Origin: Paraphaeosphaeria minitans
Lineage: Eukaryota; Ascomycota; Dothideomycetes; Pleosporales; Didymosphaeriaceae
Length of the DNA stretch: 64,000 nt
Reading direction: 5' to 3'
Assembly: GCA_015832175.1 (NCBI GenBank)
Contig: WJXW01000001.1
Coordinates: forward strand, 620,001-684,000
A model generated the notes under the pieces. The model searched no databases. It was not told the origin of the DNA and saw only the letters and a list, made by a program, of their open reading frames with translations. Position 1 is the stretch's first letter. Every line of letters starts with the position of its first letter. Shown piece by piece: positions 10,870-22,888 of this stretch. The position numbers and the translations under genes are program-made.

Positions 10870-12928
10870 TACGGTAGGTATGCTCGAATCACTCCGAATT
10901 TAGTGTGAACTGGTATCTGCGCGGTGAGTCGGAGCCTAGAGTCTTAGTCTAAGAGGTTAACCGCATCATGTTATATACGTTGCCGATGCCTTCAGCTGCC
11001 TGCTTTTTCAGCTGGGTGGTCAGCGAGTCCGAATTGGGGCCGCAGCAGGACGGATCGGTACTACGGTGAACGCCCAGCAGACAGCCTCGCGTAGGTACTT
11101 GAAGAGAGGGCGACAAGGGTTCTATCATCCCTTTGGTAGCACTAACCATCAGCTTGCTCGTTTTATCCTACCTCGTGGTTTGTCACTACCCTCAGGAAGT
11201 CAATTCACAGTAGTGCATAGAGCCTCTGCCCTGACCACGATTTACTTACAAATGCAATGCCCAGTTCAAGCCAGCGCAAAAGCTCGCATGGTCTCAATAG
11301 CATCACGAGGCTGCCTATGTACAACCTGGGGCGGTGATCAACTTCACAAGGGTCAGGATAAGGCGTTTACAGCACATATGACTAATCGGAAGGCTTCGCA
11401 TATCTTGTACACGACTGTGCCGCTGACGTTTCCAAAAGCACAAAGGAATACTCCGAAAAATTAGGCCAAGTAAAGATTCCACGTGGTCCAAACCTAAATG
11501 TCGCTCCACCCTCATTCTCTGAGGATGCGAAAGCCAACAAAACTCCTGTGTGGATATCTGCGGTCATGTGTATCAAAGATAGAGAAGAGCCTGAGGCATC
11601 AAATGCCGAGAAAAGAGAAGAGCCGACCAGAAAGAAGCGCAGACTTCTTGCAACAGCTTAAAACGTTAGTATAGATCATATGCTGTCCATGCTGGTTCGT
11701 ATTAAGATCAGATCTATGAATCGGGTTCTTGGATGCAATTCACGTCTAGTACGGCTTTCTTCGTCTGTGTAGAAGTCACACGTATTAGTCTTCGAATTTT
11801 TTCAGGGAGAGGTGCTTCCATAATTTCGCTGAGATGGCAATGGCTCATGGTTATCACTCTATCTACAAGTGAATTCGCCGAAAGCGAGTCCATTCTGCAG
11901 ACCTACCCCTTAATCCAAAAGGAGAAAACTCTTCTCCAATACAAGAGCAGAAACAGGATTCTCCTTCCTCTTCAAGAAGCAGTTCACGAGGAATCATTTG
12001 GGATAAAAATGGGATGGACTGTTGTCTCAACCCAGCACGAGTGTAGACGGGATACACTTCGACCGTTCGAGTATCACTTTGTCGGCCAGCCAGTATACAT
12101 CCCACCTATTACACTTTGTATGTGCTCCCGCACTTTACGCACCAAAGGATGAGATCACCATTTTTGTCCACCTGGTCCCCAAAAGGTATCAAAAGGCACA
12201 GCCTCCGAAGACGCCAATCAGCCTCGAAGCGTCGTGTTACAGTAGGTATTTATATGGGACGCTCGACCCCAATCTGAACTGTGTCTCTGCGCGACCAAGG
12301 GGAGCAGTGATTGGCGTTGCGCGAAATTCACATCAGGCTGAGCACAAGTCGAACAGCAACCTGTCGGCCGCAACAAGGCAGATTGAGCCATATTATGGAG
12401 CTTGTAAATTTATATTCGAGAAGGGAACCTATATTGCCCCGAATTGCAGAATGCGTGGAGGTATTGCAACTGTGCATCGTTATTCAACCGCGCGAACGCC
12501 CCTCATGGGGGCTAACCTTGTGCGGTCGGAAGAATCGAGAGTGCATGCATACTGATGCAGAGTATCAAAATGAGGCATGACATTGATGAATTGTTATAGG
12601 TAGACGGAGCTGCTCGTATACGGTTGGGGCACACCTTCCGCATAGTTATACGGCACCGTTCGTATGCCAGAGGAAACCTTCAACATATGCACCCCACGAA
12701 GCACCCCTCCGCTCCCTTCTCTCTGCGGGCAGCCCACGAGCTCCCACGGGCTTCTTACTATGGCCTTCTTTGGCTCCTGGATTCTGAAAATCCAACGCGT
12801 ACTATGCCCGCTCTTTATTCATGTACCAAAGACCTCTGCAAAACCGCCATCATGCCCTTGAAAACCACCTGCGAACCTAGCGGATTCAGCCCGACTCATT
12901 CTCCACGCATACTCTCCCACATCCACCC
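10870..12928. other. Long intergenic region with unassigned open stretches
   Basis: No gene model could be built. Two + strand stretches (about 11389-11661 and 11871-12049) read as plausible hydrophilic protein without an ATG; the first ends in a basic RKKRR stretch. They may be exons of an unrecognised or decayed gene; see findings. No RNA gene or transposase seen. Confidence 0.4.
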
Positions 12929-13529
12929 CTACATCGCAGCACATCGCGTAACAATCCTCCCATCCAGCCGATCGATGTACGGCACCTTCCGCGGCGGAAT
13001 CACATCGTCCACATCTACACCTCTACGCACCTTGGGAGAAACCGCCTCATCAAAAGCCTTCTTGATCTCATCTGCCACCTTCAATTAGCATTTCCCTTCC
13101 ATACCCAGATCCGATGCTACATACATACCCTCGTGCTCAATAACGTACATCGCGAGCTCCTCCAGCAGCTCCTCAAGCGCCTCGAGCACATGGCCGCTCC
13201 CGGTGCGCGTCTTGATGATGATCTTGTATTCATCGTCGGTGAACATGATGAGGCTGGCGAAGAACTTACATTTATTTTGTTGGAAGGTGGTCGGCGTGAT
13301 GATTTCGAAGCGGGCGCCCGGGTACGTGGCCCAGAGGTAGCCGCGGGCCATAGCTGGAGGGTAGTTAGAAGACGGGGCTGTAGAGAGGAGGTAGGGGAAG
13401 GGTCGAACCGAGCATTTGTTCCTTAAGCTCGGAGGCTTCGGTGATCTGGCGGATGCGGCGGATCTCGTAGGCTCCGTAGGCGACGCTGCCGACAAGGGCG
13501 AGGAGTGCGAGATCGAAACCGGAACCCAT
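12929..13529 (-). CDS. Conserved-looking small membrane-anchored protein, unknown function
   Basis: I do not recognise the family. Gene model of three exons: 13529-13409, 13353-13129, 13071-12929, giving 162 residues. Intron 1 (donor GTTCGA, weak; acceptor CTCCAG) and intron 2 (donor GTATGT, branch GCTAAT, acceptor GGCAG) close in phase. Intron 2 is well supported because the frame otherwise stops soon after, while the downstream exon reads DEIKKAFDEAVSPKVRRGVD. The N-terminus (FDLALLALVGSVAYGAYEI) is one hydrophobic segment that could anchor the protein in a membrane, followed by a basic helix. The middle (FEIITPTTFQQNKCKFF, then TDDEYKIIIKTRTG) looks like beta strands, then an acidic helix (LEALEELLEELAMYVIEHE). 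Function unknown. Confidence 0.65.
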
Positions 13530-14041
13530 GGTGGAAGAGACGGATAGGACCAGGTGGGAGAGATGTAAGTCAAAGTGCAGATAGTGGCTCAGGTGATGTA
13601 GCTGTCGGGCGTTGAGGTCGGGACAAAGCGTGGAGGACTATGTGCTGCCTTGAAGGAGGATGAAGTGCTCTATATACGGATGGGTCTTGGTATGATTGTT
13701 CTGGCGCAGTTGATCATAGCAATGTCCTTGGAACCATGTGAACACATGTCACAAGACGTGCCTTGCGGCGGTGAGGCGCTGGAATTGAAAGCTTGCTTCG
13801 CGCGTGAAACAATTTCGAGCAAACTGGGCTGTCCACGAGGTCCCCAACGTCTCCTCAAAAATTTATATTTCGATATCGTTGAGTCCCGAGAATTGCTTCA
13901 TTTGGCCTTCTATGGCACTGGAGAGTAGGAAGCTTCGACGACGATGGAAACTCATCTATTGCTACAGAGAGAATGGCCTCATAATGCGTTTTCTGCCTGA
14001 ACGAACTCGCTATCCACATGCAATCAGCACTCGTACACGGA
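13530..14041. other. Intergenic region
   Basis: Between the start of one gene and the 3' end of the next, both minus strand. A TATATA-like stretch lies near 13670. Nothing else seen. Confidence 0.45.
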
Positions 14042-15404
14042 CTATACAATCTCAAACTCGTAGTACACATAAGGCGAGTACTCAGCATCGCCCAAGTGGC
14101 CCTGCGCTTGCAATTCACTGGCAAGGGCGGAGTCGTCCTTCTTGGGCCGGCCTTTGTTGTCGCGGTTGAATGCATTGCCACCGAGATACGAATAGTTTGC
14201 ATCGAGGTTCGTCTTTGCTTTCTTCGCGGCCTTGGCGTTTGTCTGTCTTGTGTTAGCTTTCCAGATCACGAGTGTCTGAAGTGAATTCAACTTACCTGTA
14301 CCAACCCGCATATGAAGTCTAACGGCAAACCATATCGAAGCACCGTCTCAACAAACACGCGCAGAGCTAGCACGTGGACCCAGATCATAGCGCTTTCGCT
14401 GTACCCTGTGCGCCCAAGTCTTAACGCCTCACCCCACAGCTTCTTCGCATCCTGCTCCAGCTGACTCGCCTCCTTGGCCTCCTCTTCCTTGCCGCCCTCC
14501 TTGTATTTGTAGTCACGGGGTGTCCACCGCTTTTCTCTGCACTTGTGTATGAAGTCGGTGGAGGTCTTCTTGAAGGTCACAACAGCGAACAGCGTAAACT
14601 CGTCATCCTTTGCGACTTCGACAGCGGAGCGGGGCACGACCTTTTCGGATATGGTCTCGTATGATTTGTAGAAGTCCTTTATCTGCAGATTGGGGACAGC
14701 GATGAGGTGGGTGTCGAGGTATTCGGAGTCTTGGATGATGAGGCGAGGGTTTACTACGGTGGCGAGGGATTTGGTGGACAGATTGCCCGTCCGTTTCCGT
14801 TCTGCGGCGGCGAGGCTGGTCTTGGTCTGGTTGTACTGCGAGAACTTGGCCTTGACGTCGTTGTCGATACCTGCTATCTCCTGCGCAAGGTATTAGAGGT
14901 TTCCCAAGTGAGCAGGAAGCGTCGGTCGCACCTTCTGCAGCGAGTCTATCAGGTCGGCGATGGGTTTATCTGCCCGGTATTTGATCTTGTTCCACTGGAA
15001 CGAGCGCAGGTACTGGTCGACAGGCTCTGTACGGCACGTTAGCCCAACGCGCACCATTTTTTGTTTTGTATTATTCTTTTGCCGTGAACGAGGATCCACG
15101 CACTGTCGTTGATGGTCTTGTGCTGCTGCACGCGGTCCTCGTCGCCGTCGAGGATGGTCTTCAAGCTGTCCCCCACCTTGGCCACGACCTGCTCGCACGA
15201 GTTCTCGAGCTTGGCCAAGTCGTCTGCCTGCTGCACCAGGGCATCTAGGGTGCCGATCTTGAAGTTGGGTATCGCAAAAGGGTACGTCTGGCCATTGTCG
15301 CTGGCGATGGTGCTGCGCAGGGCGTCGAGGGCCTCGTCATGGTGGTTCGAGGGCGTAATCGACGAGGGCAGTGACACCAGCAGGTACTTGGTGCCCTTGG
15401 ACAT
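14042..15404 (-). CDS. VMA5: V-type proton ATPase subunit C
   Basis: Peripheral-stalk/V1 subunit C of the vacuolar H+-ATPase, which links the V1 and Vo sectors and controls their reversible assembly. Exons are 15404-15104, 15026-14932, 14880-14296 and 14242-14042; introns are phase-consistent. Family sequence runs the full length: start MSKGTKYLLVSLPSS, then SFQWNKIKYRADKPIADLI, the DSEYLDTHLIAVP block, VVPRSAVEVAKDDEFTLFAV, the REKRWTPRDYKY block, and the C-terminal helices ending ALRVFVETVLRYGLPLDF. A Lys/Ala/Asn-rich loop after the last intron precedes the end YSPYVYYEFEIV, matching the family end. Divergent from the GCV1 gene with 409 bp between starts. Very sure of the family. Confidence 0.95.
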
Positions 15405-15813
15405 GTTGGATGTGTGGAATAGCAGGCACAGGGCGTGGCTGCAGGCGTCTCTACAGGTGATGGCGTGGTGGACGTGAGCGTGGTGGGCTTGCCGTGAGCT
15501 CCAAAGCTTGGGGTGCCAGGCGGCTCTAGCGGCCTGTCGTCACAGCCTGAGCATCTGGAGGGACAGCTCCGCCCACAGCGACACGCAGGGTCTGGGCCAT
15601 CACCAGCTCCGCTCGCAGTGCTCGAACAGCAATGCTTCTCGGAACAGCTGCCGGTATTCATCTGGAGCTGTAGCGATGGCGCAGGTACGCGACGGGATGC
15701 CATGTCCCGAAGCGGAAAGGAAAGTGTCGTGGTCGGGGGATTAAAACTTGGGCCGTTTGTATCCGTCGCCCAAGTTCCAACACACCTGGATCCTCCCTCC
15801 TGCACCACACAAA
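15405..15813. other. Divergent promoter region VMA5/GCV1
   Basis: 409 bp shared by two divergent genes; GC-rich, no TATA box seen. No other feature. Confidence 0.5.
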
Positions 15814-17248
15814 ATGGCTTCCAAGAGAGCAGCTCAGATGATACTGCGGCCGGCCCTCAATGGCTTCAAGGCATCGTCTGCGAGCCTGCAGCATGCCGCA
15901 AACCCTCACACCGCCATCAGAAACCTCTCGATACGCGCTCGCCGCGCCGGCAAGCTCTCCCAGGTTTCATCCTCCACCGTGCGCTTCGCCTCGTCTGCAA
16001 CTCCTACTTCTGACGCCCAATCGAGCAAGACGGGCCTCTACGAGCTTCATGCCAAGCATGGAGCAAAGTTTGTGCCTTTTGGAGGCTACGAGATGCCCGT
16101 TCAGTACAGCGATCTAAGCATTGTTGATTCACACAACTGGACGCGCCAGAAGGCGAGCTTGTTCGATGTCGGCCACATGTGAGATTCCTTGTCTACTCCA
16201 CTCGGCTACCCTCTAACAGTAGCGAAGGGTGCAGCATGACTTCTCGGGCTCTGGCGCCCAAGCTTTCCTCGAGCGCCTGACACCGTCCTCCCTCTCGTCG
16301 CTCTCCGAGAACCACTCCACCCTCTCCACTCTCCTGCACCCCGAGACAGGTGGCATTGTCGACGATACCGTCATCACCCGCCGTGCCAACAGCTTCTACG
16401 TCGTCACCAATGCCGGCTGCAGAGAGAAGGACCTGGCATACCTTACTGAGCAATTGGAAGCCTGGAGGAAGGAGAACCCCGACAAGACTGTGGAGTGGAA
16501 GTTGCGAGACAACCAGGGCCTCGTCGCTCTCCAAGGACCGCTCGCAGCAACCATCCTCGAGCGGGCGCTGAGCGAGCAATCAGCTTCAGGTCTCAAGACA
16601 CTGTACTTTGGCCAGTGCATGTCGGCTACCATCAAGGGTACTGATGTGGAAGTCTTGATTAGCCGTGGCGGTTACACGGGCGAGGATGGCTTTGAAATCA
16701 GCATTCCCCCATCTGCCACCGAAGCCGTAACGCAGTTCCTGCTCGACTCAGCCAAGGACGAGCTCCGCCTTGCAGGTCTGGGAGCGCGTGACACCCTGCG
16801 CCTAGAGGCCGGCATGTGCTTGTATGGCCATGACCTTGACGACACCACCACGCCCGTCGAAGCCGGTCTCTCGTGGATCATTGGCAAAGACCGCCGCGCG
16901 AATGGTGGCTTCCACGGAGACTCCGTCATCCTACAGCAGCTCAAAAAGAAGTCTGAGGGCGGCGGTGTCACCCGCCGACGTGTCGGCTTGGTCATCGAGG
17001 GTTCGCCTGCCCGTGAAGGCGCTGAGATTGTGGACGAGGCTGGTGAGAAGATCGGCAACATCACATCCGGATGTCCATCACCCACGGCGAAGAAGAACAT
17101 CTCTATGGGGTACATCAAAGATGGCATGCACAAAAGTGGAACAGAAGTGCAGGTTATCGTCAGAGGTAAGAAGAGGAAGGCGACTGTCACCAAGATGCCT
17201 TTTATCGGCAGCAAGTACTACAAGGCGCCAGCACCGGCACCAAAATAG
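15814..17248 (+). CDS. GCV1: Aminomethyltransferase, mitochondrial glycine cleavage T protein
   Basis: T protein of the mitochondrial glycine decarboxylase complex. It takes the aminomethyl group from the H-protein lipoyl arm onto tetrahydrofolate, releasing ammonia. Exon 1 is 15814-16178 and exon 2 is 16228-17248; the join restores FDVGHMVQHDFSG. 461 residues. The N-terminal 60 residues are rich in Arg, Ser and Ala and free of acidic residues, a mitochondrial presequence. The folate-binding domain follows ([24 protein letters not shown], then [46 protein letters not shown]). The C-terminal domain has [34 protein letters not shown]. Full length for the family with all blocks present. A short intron lies immediately after the FDVGHM motif. 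Confidence 0.96.
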
Positions 17249-17298
17249 ATCGTAATCGACTCATTGTGCCTGGGCTAGATTCAACTATGCGGAGCTCA

Positions 17299-19555
17299 CT
17301 ACAACCGCGACTTTTTACTCTTGATGCTCTCCCACTCCACTTTTCCGTGCGGTAAATACCGGTCACTGCCCTGTGGCAACCAATACATCCGATCTTCACC
17401 AGTAATCAAGTCCGGATCTACCCCTTCCCTCTTCAGCCGCCCCTTCTGAATCTTCAGCGTGCCCGTGTAGTCCAACGCCGGCGTGATCCTCAAGAACAGG
17501 GGGACTGCATAGCTCGGAAGTATAGCTCTAGCATGTTCCGCCAGCCCCTTGAAATCGAAATTTGATAGCGTGACGCCGTCAGCCAACACAACAGAGGCTG
17601 TGCCCGCTCGACCATCGTAACCGGGGACGCTGACGCCGTAGACGTTAGACTCGGCGATTTGGGGATGTCTCCCTATCGCGTCGGCAACCTCGTTGGTGGA
17701 CACGTTTTCAGACTTCCACCTGAACGTGTCGCCGAGGCGGTCAACGAAGTAGACGCGGCCAGATCCATCCTGTCGCATCATATCCCCAGACTTGAACCAC
17801 CTGCAAGCATCCATCAGCGTGACTTCACTTACCGCGGCTCAGCAGACCAAGACTTACAGATCGCCCTTCCGAAACACATCCCTGATCCTCCTCTTCTCCG
17901 TCGCAGCATCATTGCCATGATACCCCGGATGCATCGGCGCCCCAGGATCCAACTTGTGAAGCACCTGTCCCGGCTCATTCGTCCCACAAACAACCGCGAA
18001 CCCCTCCGCATCCCGCAGAATCTCCTCGGTATCCACATCCATCCTGACCCTGACCTCCTCCCCGCCGAACCGCCAGTTCCAAAGCGCCCCCCGCACCCCA
18101 AGCGCATGCCGGGTGAACGCGCCCTCGTTCCGGTTGAAGATTGGACCCATCCCATCCGTCGCAGCGTACAGCTCGTTGATGACGGGGATCCCGAACCGCG
18201 CGCGGAACGGCTCCCACACATCGGGTCTCATGCCGTTTCCCCACGCTACTTTAACGCAGTGCTTGCGCTCAAACTCGTTCGGCGGCCCGTTGAGCAGGTA
18301 CCGGCACAGTTCGCCCACGTACTGGAAAATGGTCGCGCGGGACGTGGCGACTTCGGGCCAGAACCGCGCGTGGCTGAATTTGCGGCCAAGGACGACGGTG
18401 CTGCCGGCGTGTATGGCCGGCGTCATGCAGAGGTTGTGCGCTGCCCCGTGGTACAGAGGCATGCAGGTGTAGAAGCGGTCTTGGGGGGTCAGGCGCAGGT
18501 AACGCGCGGTGGTGCGGCCGATGGTGAGTTCTTTTGCGGTCGAGGCAACGACACCTTTCGGGTGACCCGTAGTTCCCGAGGTGTAGATCAGGGTTCTGAT
18601 GGTCTCGGGGGTGATGTGGGAGTAAAGAGATGGGGAGAGCGGGGTGGAGTCGGCCAGATTGGAGAGGAAGGACGACGAGTAGTAATTTGTTTGCACGTTT
18701 ATGGATTCAAGATCTGGGCGGATGGGTTCGACATTTTGGCGGATATCGGTGTCAGCGAGGAGGTGGCGCGATTCGCAGAGCTGGGGGAGGTTAGTGACTC
18801 TTTCTCAGATGGTCGAAGGGAAATATCGAGCCAATGTGAAGAAGATGTGTGCGACAGGACCTAGATCAATGCACGCGGACTCACCTTGATGCAGTGAATC
18901 AATCCCTCACCGCTCAGGTTGTTGTTGATGAACGATATCACACAACCCACAGCGTCGATAGCCAGCCATAGCATCACATGCTCCGGGCTGTTCCCTCCAT
19001 CCAAGGCCACAACCTCGCCAGGCTTTACATCCAAGTCTTTGATCAACCAATTCGCCGCCTTCACAACACATTCGAGAAATTCTACGTATGTCCATTGCTT
19101 GCCCTCAAAAATGAGGAAGGGGTGCTTGGGTTGCTTCTGTGCTTGCTCCTCGAAGATATGGTAAGTCAGAATCTTGTTTCCACGCGAGGCTGTCCAGTCG
19201 AGATCGGCTTGGGTGGGAATAATGCCACCCCGGCCATTGCCTATGCGATTACAAGTCAGTGTAGCTCATCACATACCCCTTCAGACTGCTTTACACGTGC
19301 AATTGGGCAGCGCACGGTGGAAGCAGGTCAAGACTGGGCACGCAGAAGCTCGTATACGTCTCTCCACGGATGAGACGCATCCCCTTCGGGTCTACGTACG
19401 AAGATCATGAGCGATGTGGTACTTGGCGTTCAAGTATGCTGCAAGCGCTGCTGTACCTGCTGCGCCGGCAAGTACTGGTACTTTCAGATGTTAGCGGGCT
19501 CTTCTCCGACTTGGAAGCCAAGGTTGTTCGAAACGAAAAGCGGCTTACAGGCCAT
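17299..19555 (-). CDS. FAT1: FAT1-like very-long-chain acyl-CoA synthetase with PTS1 (SRL)
   Basis: AMP-forming acyl-CoA synthetase of the FATP/FAT1 branch, which activates long and very-long-chain fatty acids and couples this to uptake or peroxisomal import. Five exons: 19555-19549 (7 nt), 19480-19400, 19240-18885, 18780-17858, 17800-17299; 622 residues. The start is chosen because splicing the 7-nt exon gives MALPVLAGAAGTAALAAYLNAKYHIAHDL, the usual N-terminal membrane helix of this family. Motifs: LIYTSGTTGHPKGV (P-loop/AMP signature), MPLYHGAAH, ELYAATDG, and the FATP block KSGDMMR...YFVDRLGDTFRWKSENVST. The C-terminus KKSRL is a peroxisomal targeting signal type 1. Tail-to-tail with GCV1, 50 bp apart. 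The 159-nt second intron is long for this window. Confidence 0.9.
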
Positions 19556-20764
19556 TTCGCGTTTCAGCTCTTTCTCTCCGTATGGGCGGGCAGTATCGTG
19601 ACTACTCGGTATCTCCTGCTGATGGTAGGACGCTCTATAAAGACTGGCTATACGCTGCAGTAATGTACCTCGGGAAAACCTCAATTGAATGCAGACGCGA
19701 AGGGAGTTCGCAGCCCTATGGTGACATGAACAGACCACCTTGGCCAAAACAGAGAGACAATTGACTTGACGTTGGACAAGTGGGCATCCTGCGAGAGTAC
19801 ATTCCCATACCGAGGAGTTTGTTCCGGTGCCATGGTGGCAGACCGAGGTTCAAGGAGTAGGCGAGTAAGCGGAGAGGACATCCGACGAACCTACCCCGCA
19901 TCACTTCAAACACTACCCCACGAAATGGTGGTCGAAGATCTGGGGTCACATGACATACATACCTTCTGAGGCGAGCATTGTGTCCGTCCATCCATGCATG
20001 GAGGAACGATTGCGAAGGCGTATAGAAGACGCGCCTAGATCGTGGGCGCAACCATTATTCTCGTGTCCCGAAGCTCGGAGGTGCGACTGACTCGCTCTGG
20101 GGCAAGACATGCCACGTGGTGCACGTGCTTTCCCTCGCGTCAAACCCCTGGATTCGGATCTGGGAATGAAATCATTCGACCCTGCCGGCGATCCACCCTT
20201 TCCAGTAATTGATACAAGTTGCGCAATAGCTAATAATTCGTCCTATTGGCTCCCCTGTGACATTCACGATAACGACTCGAGACGCTCCAGACGTGCACAG
20301 CTTCCAGGCCCACCAGCTAACAGAACCTTTTCGCTCGCCTGAACACTGCCGCCCCTGCTTAGCCCACTTTCCGGTTCTCTCGTGCGTAGATAATCAGTGT
20401 TCTCATCCGGTGATACGGCTGTCAGTGGTTTTGACAGAGAAGTGCCGCAAAGGGGCCGCAATAATCGAGCCATAATGGCATTCTATCACGACTTTAGAGT
20501 TCGCTCTTACGCAAGGTACCCATACCTACTTGGCAGATCAATGCAGGGTCGGCCTCAGGTCCCCCAATGCGGAAGACCCAAGGGCACACTGGTGCAGCAG
20601 GCTCAACAAAACTCACTAGACCTGCCGATGGCTGAGGAGCATTTCGCAGCATATCTTTGCTCTCTTGACGTCTGCATCCCCCGTGGACGGACAATCCCAC
20701 TTCTTCGTCTGCCGCAGCGGGTGGGCAACCTCGAGAAGCCAACATATCGGGCGTACTAGCGGAG
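19556..20764. other. Intergenic region
   Basis: No gene supported. The last 100 bases before 20765 read open in the frame of the following gene (PTSSSAAAGGQPREANISG) and may be its true N-terminus, whose start codon I could not place. Otherwise nothing seen. Confidence 0.45.
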
Positions 20765-22194
20765 ATGTGGGCGTGGTATGGTTTAATGGTGGTAGCTGTT
20801 GGAGCGCGGTTGTAAGTTTAGGTACCACTCCTGCAGGTCGAGGTTCGACGCCTGACAGCGCTGATCCCGAACTAGTGTGTCTCGACGAATGCTCTTCAAG
20901 ACTTTCAAGGCGCTACAGGCGGATGATTGGCTGATGTTATTTTTAATGGCAAGTGCGACGGTTTGATGCATTGGAGCAGCAGTGGCTAACGAGAGCTGCA
21001 GCTCGTGTATCTGCGTTGCTGGGAGTCATCCACATCCAAACATATGTGCCCACAAATTCGATCAATCCGAAGGACACCGCTGCCCTTGCAGGTCTTACAC
21101 CGGAGGACATCAAGAAACGAGAATATGGTTCGAAGCTTGTGCTGGTGACCGAGCATCTTCAGATGATCGTCATTTGGAGTGTGAAAGGTTGCTTGTTGAT
21201 AATATATTCTCGTTTGACGTCAGTCGTCCACCAAGAAAGCCCGTGGTCGCTTCACTGATACGACGAATAGTATGAGCTTGCGGCATAATGTTTTTGTCAA
21301 GCTCGTAGCTTGGTATGTGGTCCTCAGCTTCATCCTGATGGAGATTCTGTGGTTCATCTGGTGTCGACCTTTCAACTTTCACTGGAAGGTTCCTGCACCA
21401 AACTGTAAGTGCACAACTTACTCCCAATGTTACCGACATCTACTAACACGAAGCAACAGTGAACTGCTCAGCAGAAACGAACCATATGATAACGAATGAT
21501 GTGCTCAACTTGTCTTCGGACGTAATGATCATAGCACTTCCCATGCCCGTCCTCATCGGCTCGCAGCTCCCTTGGAAGCGCAAGCTGTCACTCTGCTGTG
21601 TCTTCGCGCTCGGCGTCTTTACAATATTGGCGGCCATCCTAAGCAAATACTACTCTTTGGGCACGCCTTATGGCACCGAGTGGATCTACTGGCAAGCACC
21701 CTATCCTTATTAACCTTGGCATCGGCTGACCTCGTGCCAGGTACATCCGCGAAGTATCGACCGCCATCATCGTTGCGAACCTGCCCCTGACGTGGACGCT
21801 TTTACAACGAATCTTCGGCATAAACAACTTCTATTCGCGCAACAAGTCTTCAGACCCACGATCGGGAAGGTTGACTCACCAGAGTAAATTTCGCTCTACT
21901 TATGGGAACCTCACGAGTCGGACAAAAGATACAGGCGATAAGAAATCGAAAGATCCACACCCGGTTAACATTAGTCCTTCTGAGAGCCAGGAACAAATCA
22001 ACGAAGAACATGGCTACCCATTGAAGATTTGGCACCAGCAGAAGGTACACATAACATCTGAGGAGGTGGATCTCAACGACTGTTCCTCGTTGTCCGACAA
22101 GTCTGAAAAGTCAGTGCCTGTACCCTCCAGTGGAGACCCACAGGTTCGTAACGGGGACATGGGTATTGTGACCAAGGTTTCCCATGCTTTGTGA
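20765..22194 (+). CDS. Fungal rhodopsin-domain multi-pass membrane protein (start uncertain)
   Basis: Integral membrane protein of the fungal 'rhodopsin domain' family, seven-helix proteins without proven opsin function. Exons: 20765-20811, 20876-20952, 21002-21218, 21271-21404, 21460-21691, 21741-22194; all phases close. The first exons give the hallmark RFVSRRMLFKTFKALQADDWLMLF; then comes TPEDIKKREYGSKLVLVTEH, WSVKGCLLIIYSRLT, the CRPF.FHW and NCSAETNHMITN blocks, SSDVMIIALPMPVLI, and FALGVFTILAAILSKYY. After helix 7 a hydrophilic cytosolic tail of about 120 residues follows. The last intron (21692-21740) appears to use a GC-AG boundary (donor GCAAGC). The start at 20765 is a minimum; the frame is open further upstream, so an N-terminal exon may be missing. 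Ligand and role are unknown. Confidence 0.8.
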
Positions 22195-22888
22195 AATGTA
22201 TTACAGGACCGTATGTATACCAAACAAATGTTATTAATATCTAACGTGCTGGGGTTTTAGTACAAAACTCTAGTCAGACCTCATCGCCAGCATGTTCCCT
22301 CAATGGCTCTGCCAGTCGCACACAAAGCCGCCACAGTCCGATAGAACAAGTTAGAGCACATTTCGCTGTTTTAGAGGGCTCGCGGCGCCACGTGTTCCGT
22401 GTGGCAATTCATATCCGTCAGTGGTTTGGAAATGAAATGGTAGACTAACGTCAACTGGTCGAATTTACCCATCTTTGCCGTTATAGATTAAACATCCACC
22501 CATCCCCGAACACCCGAACAATAAGCGGGTGTCCCACATGGTGGAGGCATGGAAATAACGCTGAGAATCCAGTAATTAACTTGATGAAAGGCTTGTTGCC
22601 ACGGCGATCCTCCCCACACGCAACCAGGGTATCTCCCCCAGTTTTCGCTCCGCGTAACTTGACATCTAGAATTGATTACCGAGTGACGAAGTTCATTATC
22701 CGCTGGTCATGCGAGAGCATCAGAATAGCACCCACAACCCACAATGTTGAATCGACTCCGCGCATCGATATTCTTCATCTGTGCGGCAGCCTATAAAAGC
22801 TTCACGGCCTGTCACTACCTGCCAAGATAGGAACTTTCTCTCCCTACTTCCAAAACCTCATACGCGCAACCAGAATTCCTCTACAAAG
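22195..22888. other. Intergenic region upstream of the CE1 esterase
   Basis: Contains the 3' flank of the rhodopsin-domain gene and the promoter of the esterase. A TATA box lies at 22792-22798. Nothing else seen. Confidence 0.45.
22792..22798 (+). promoter_or_regulatory. TATA box of the CE1 esterase gene
   Basis: TATAAAA lies 91 bases before the ATG at 22889, followed by a CT- and CA-rich leader. The position fits a strong regulated promoter for an extracellular enzyme. Seen directly; function inferred. Confidence 0.6.

Noticed and set aside
17659..18864. 401-codon plus-strand frame
   Set aside because: Lies antisense over the FAT1-like gene; its length comes from GC-rich codon bias on the other strand.
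19230..19410. Coding-like frame RRPEGDASHPWRDVYELLRAQS in the FAT1-like intron 2
   Set aside because: It ends in a stop, and skipping the whole 159-nt segment restores the family sequence in phase, so it is intron.
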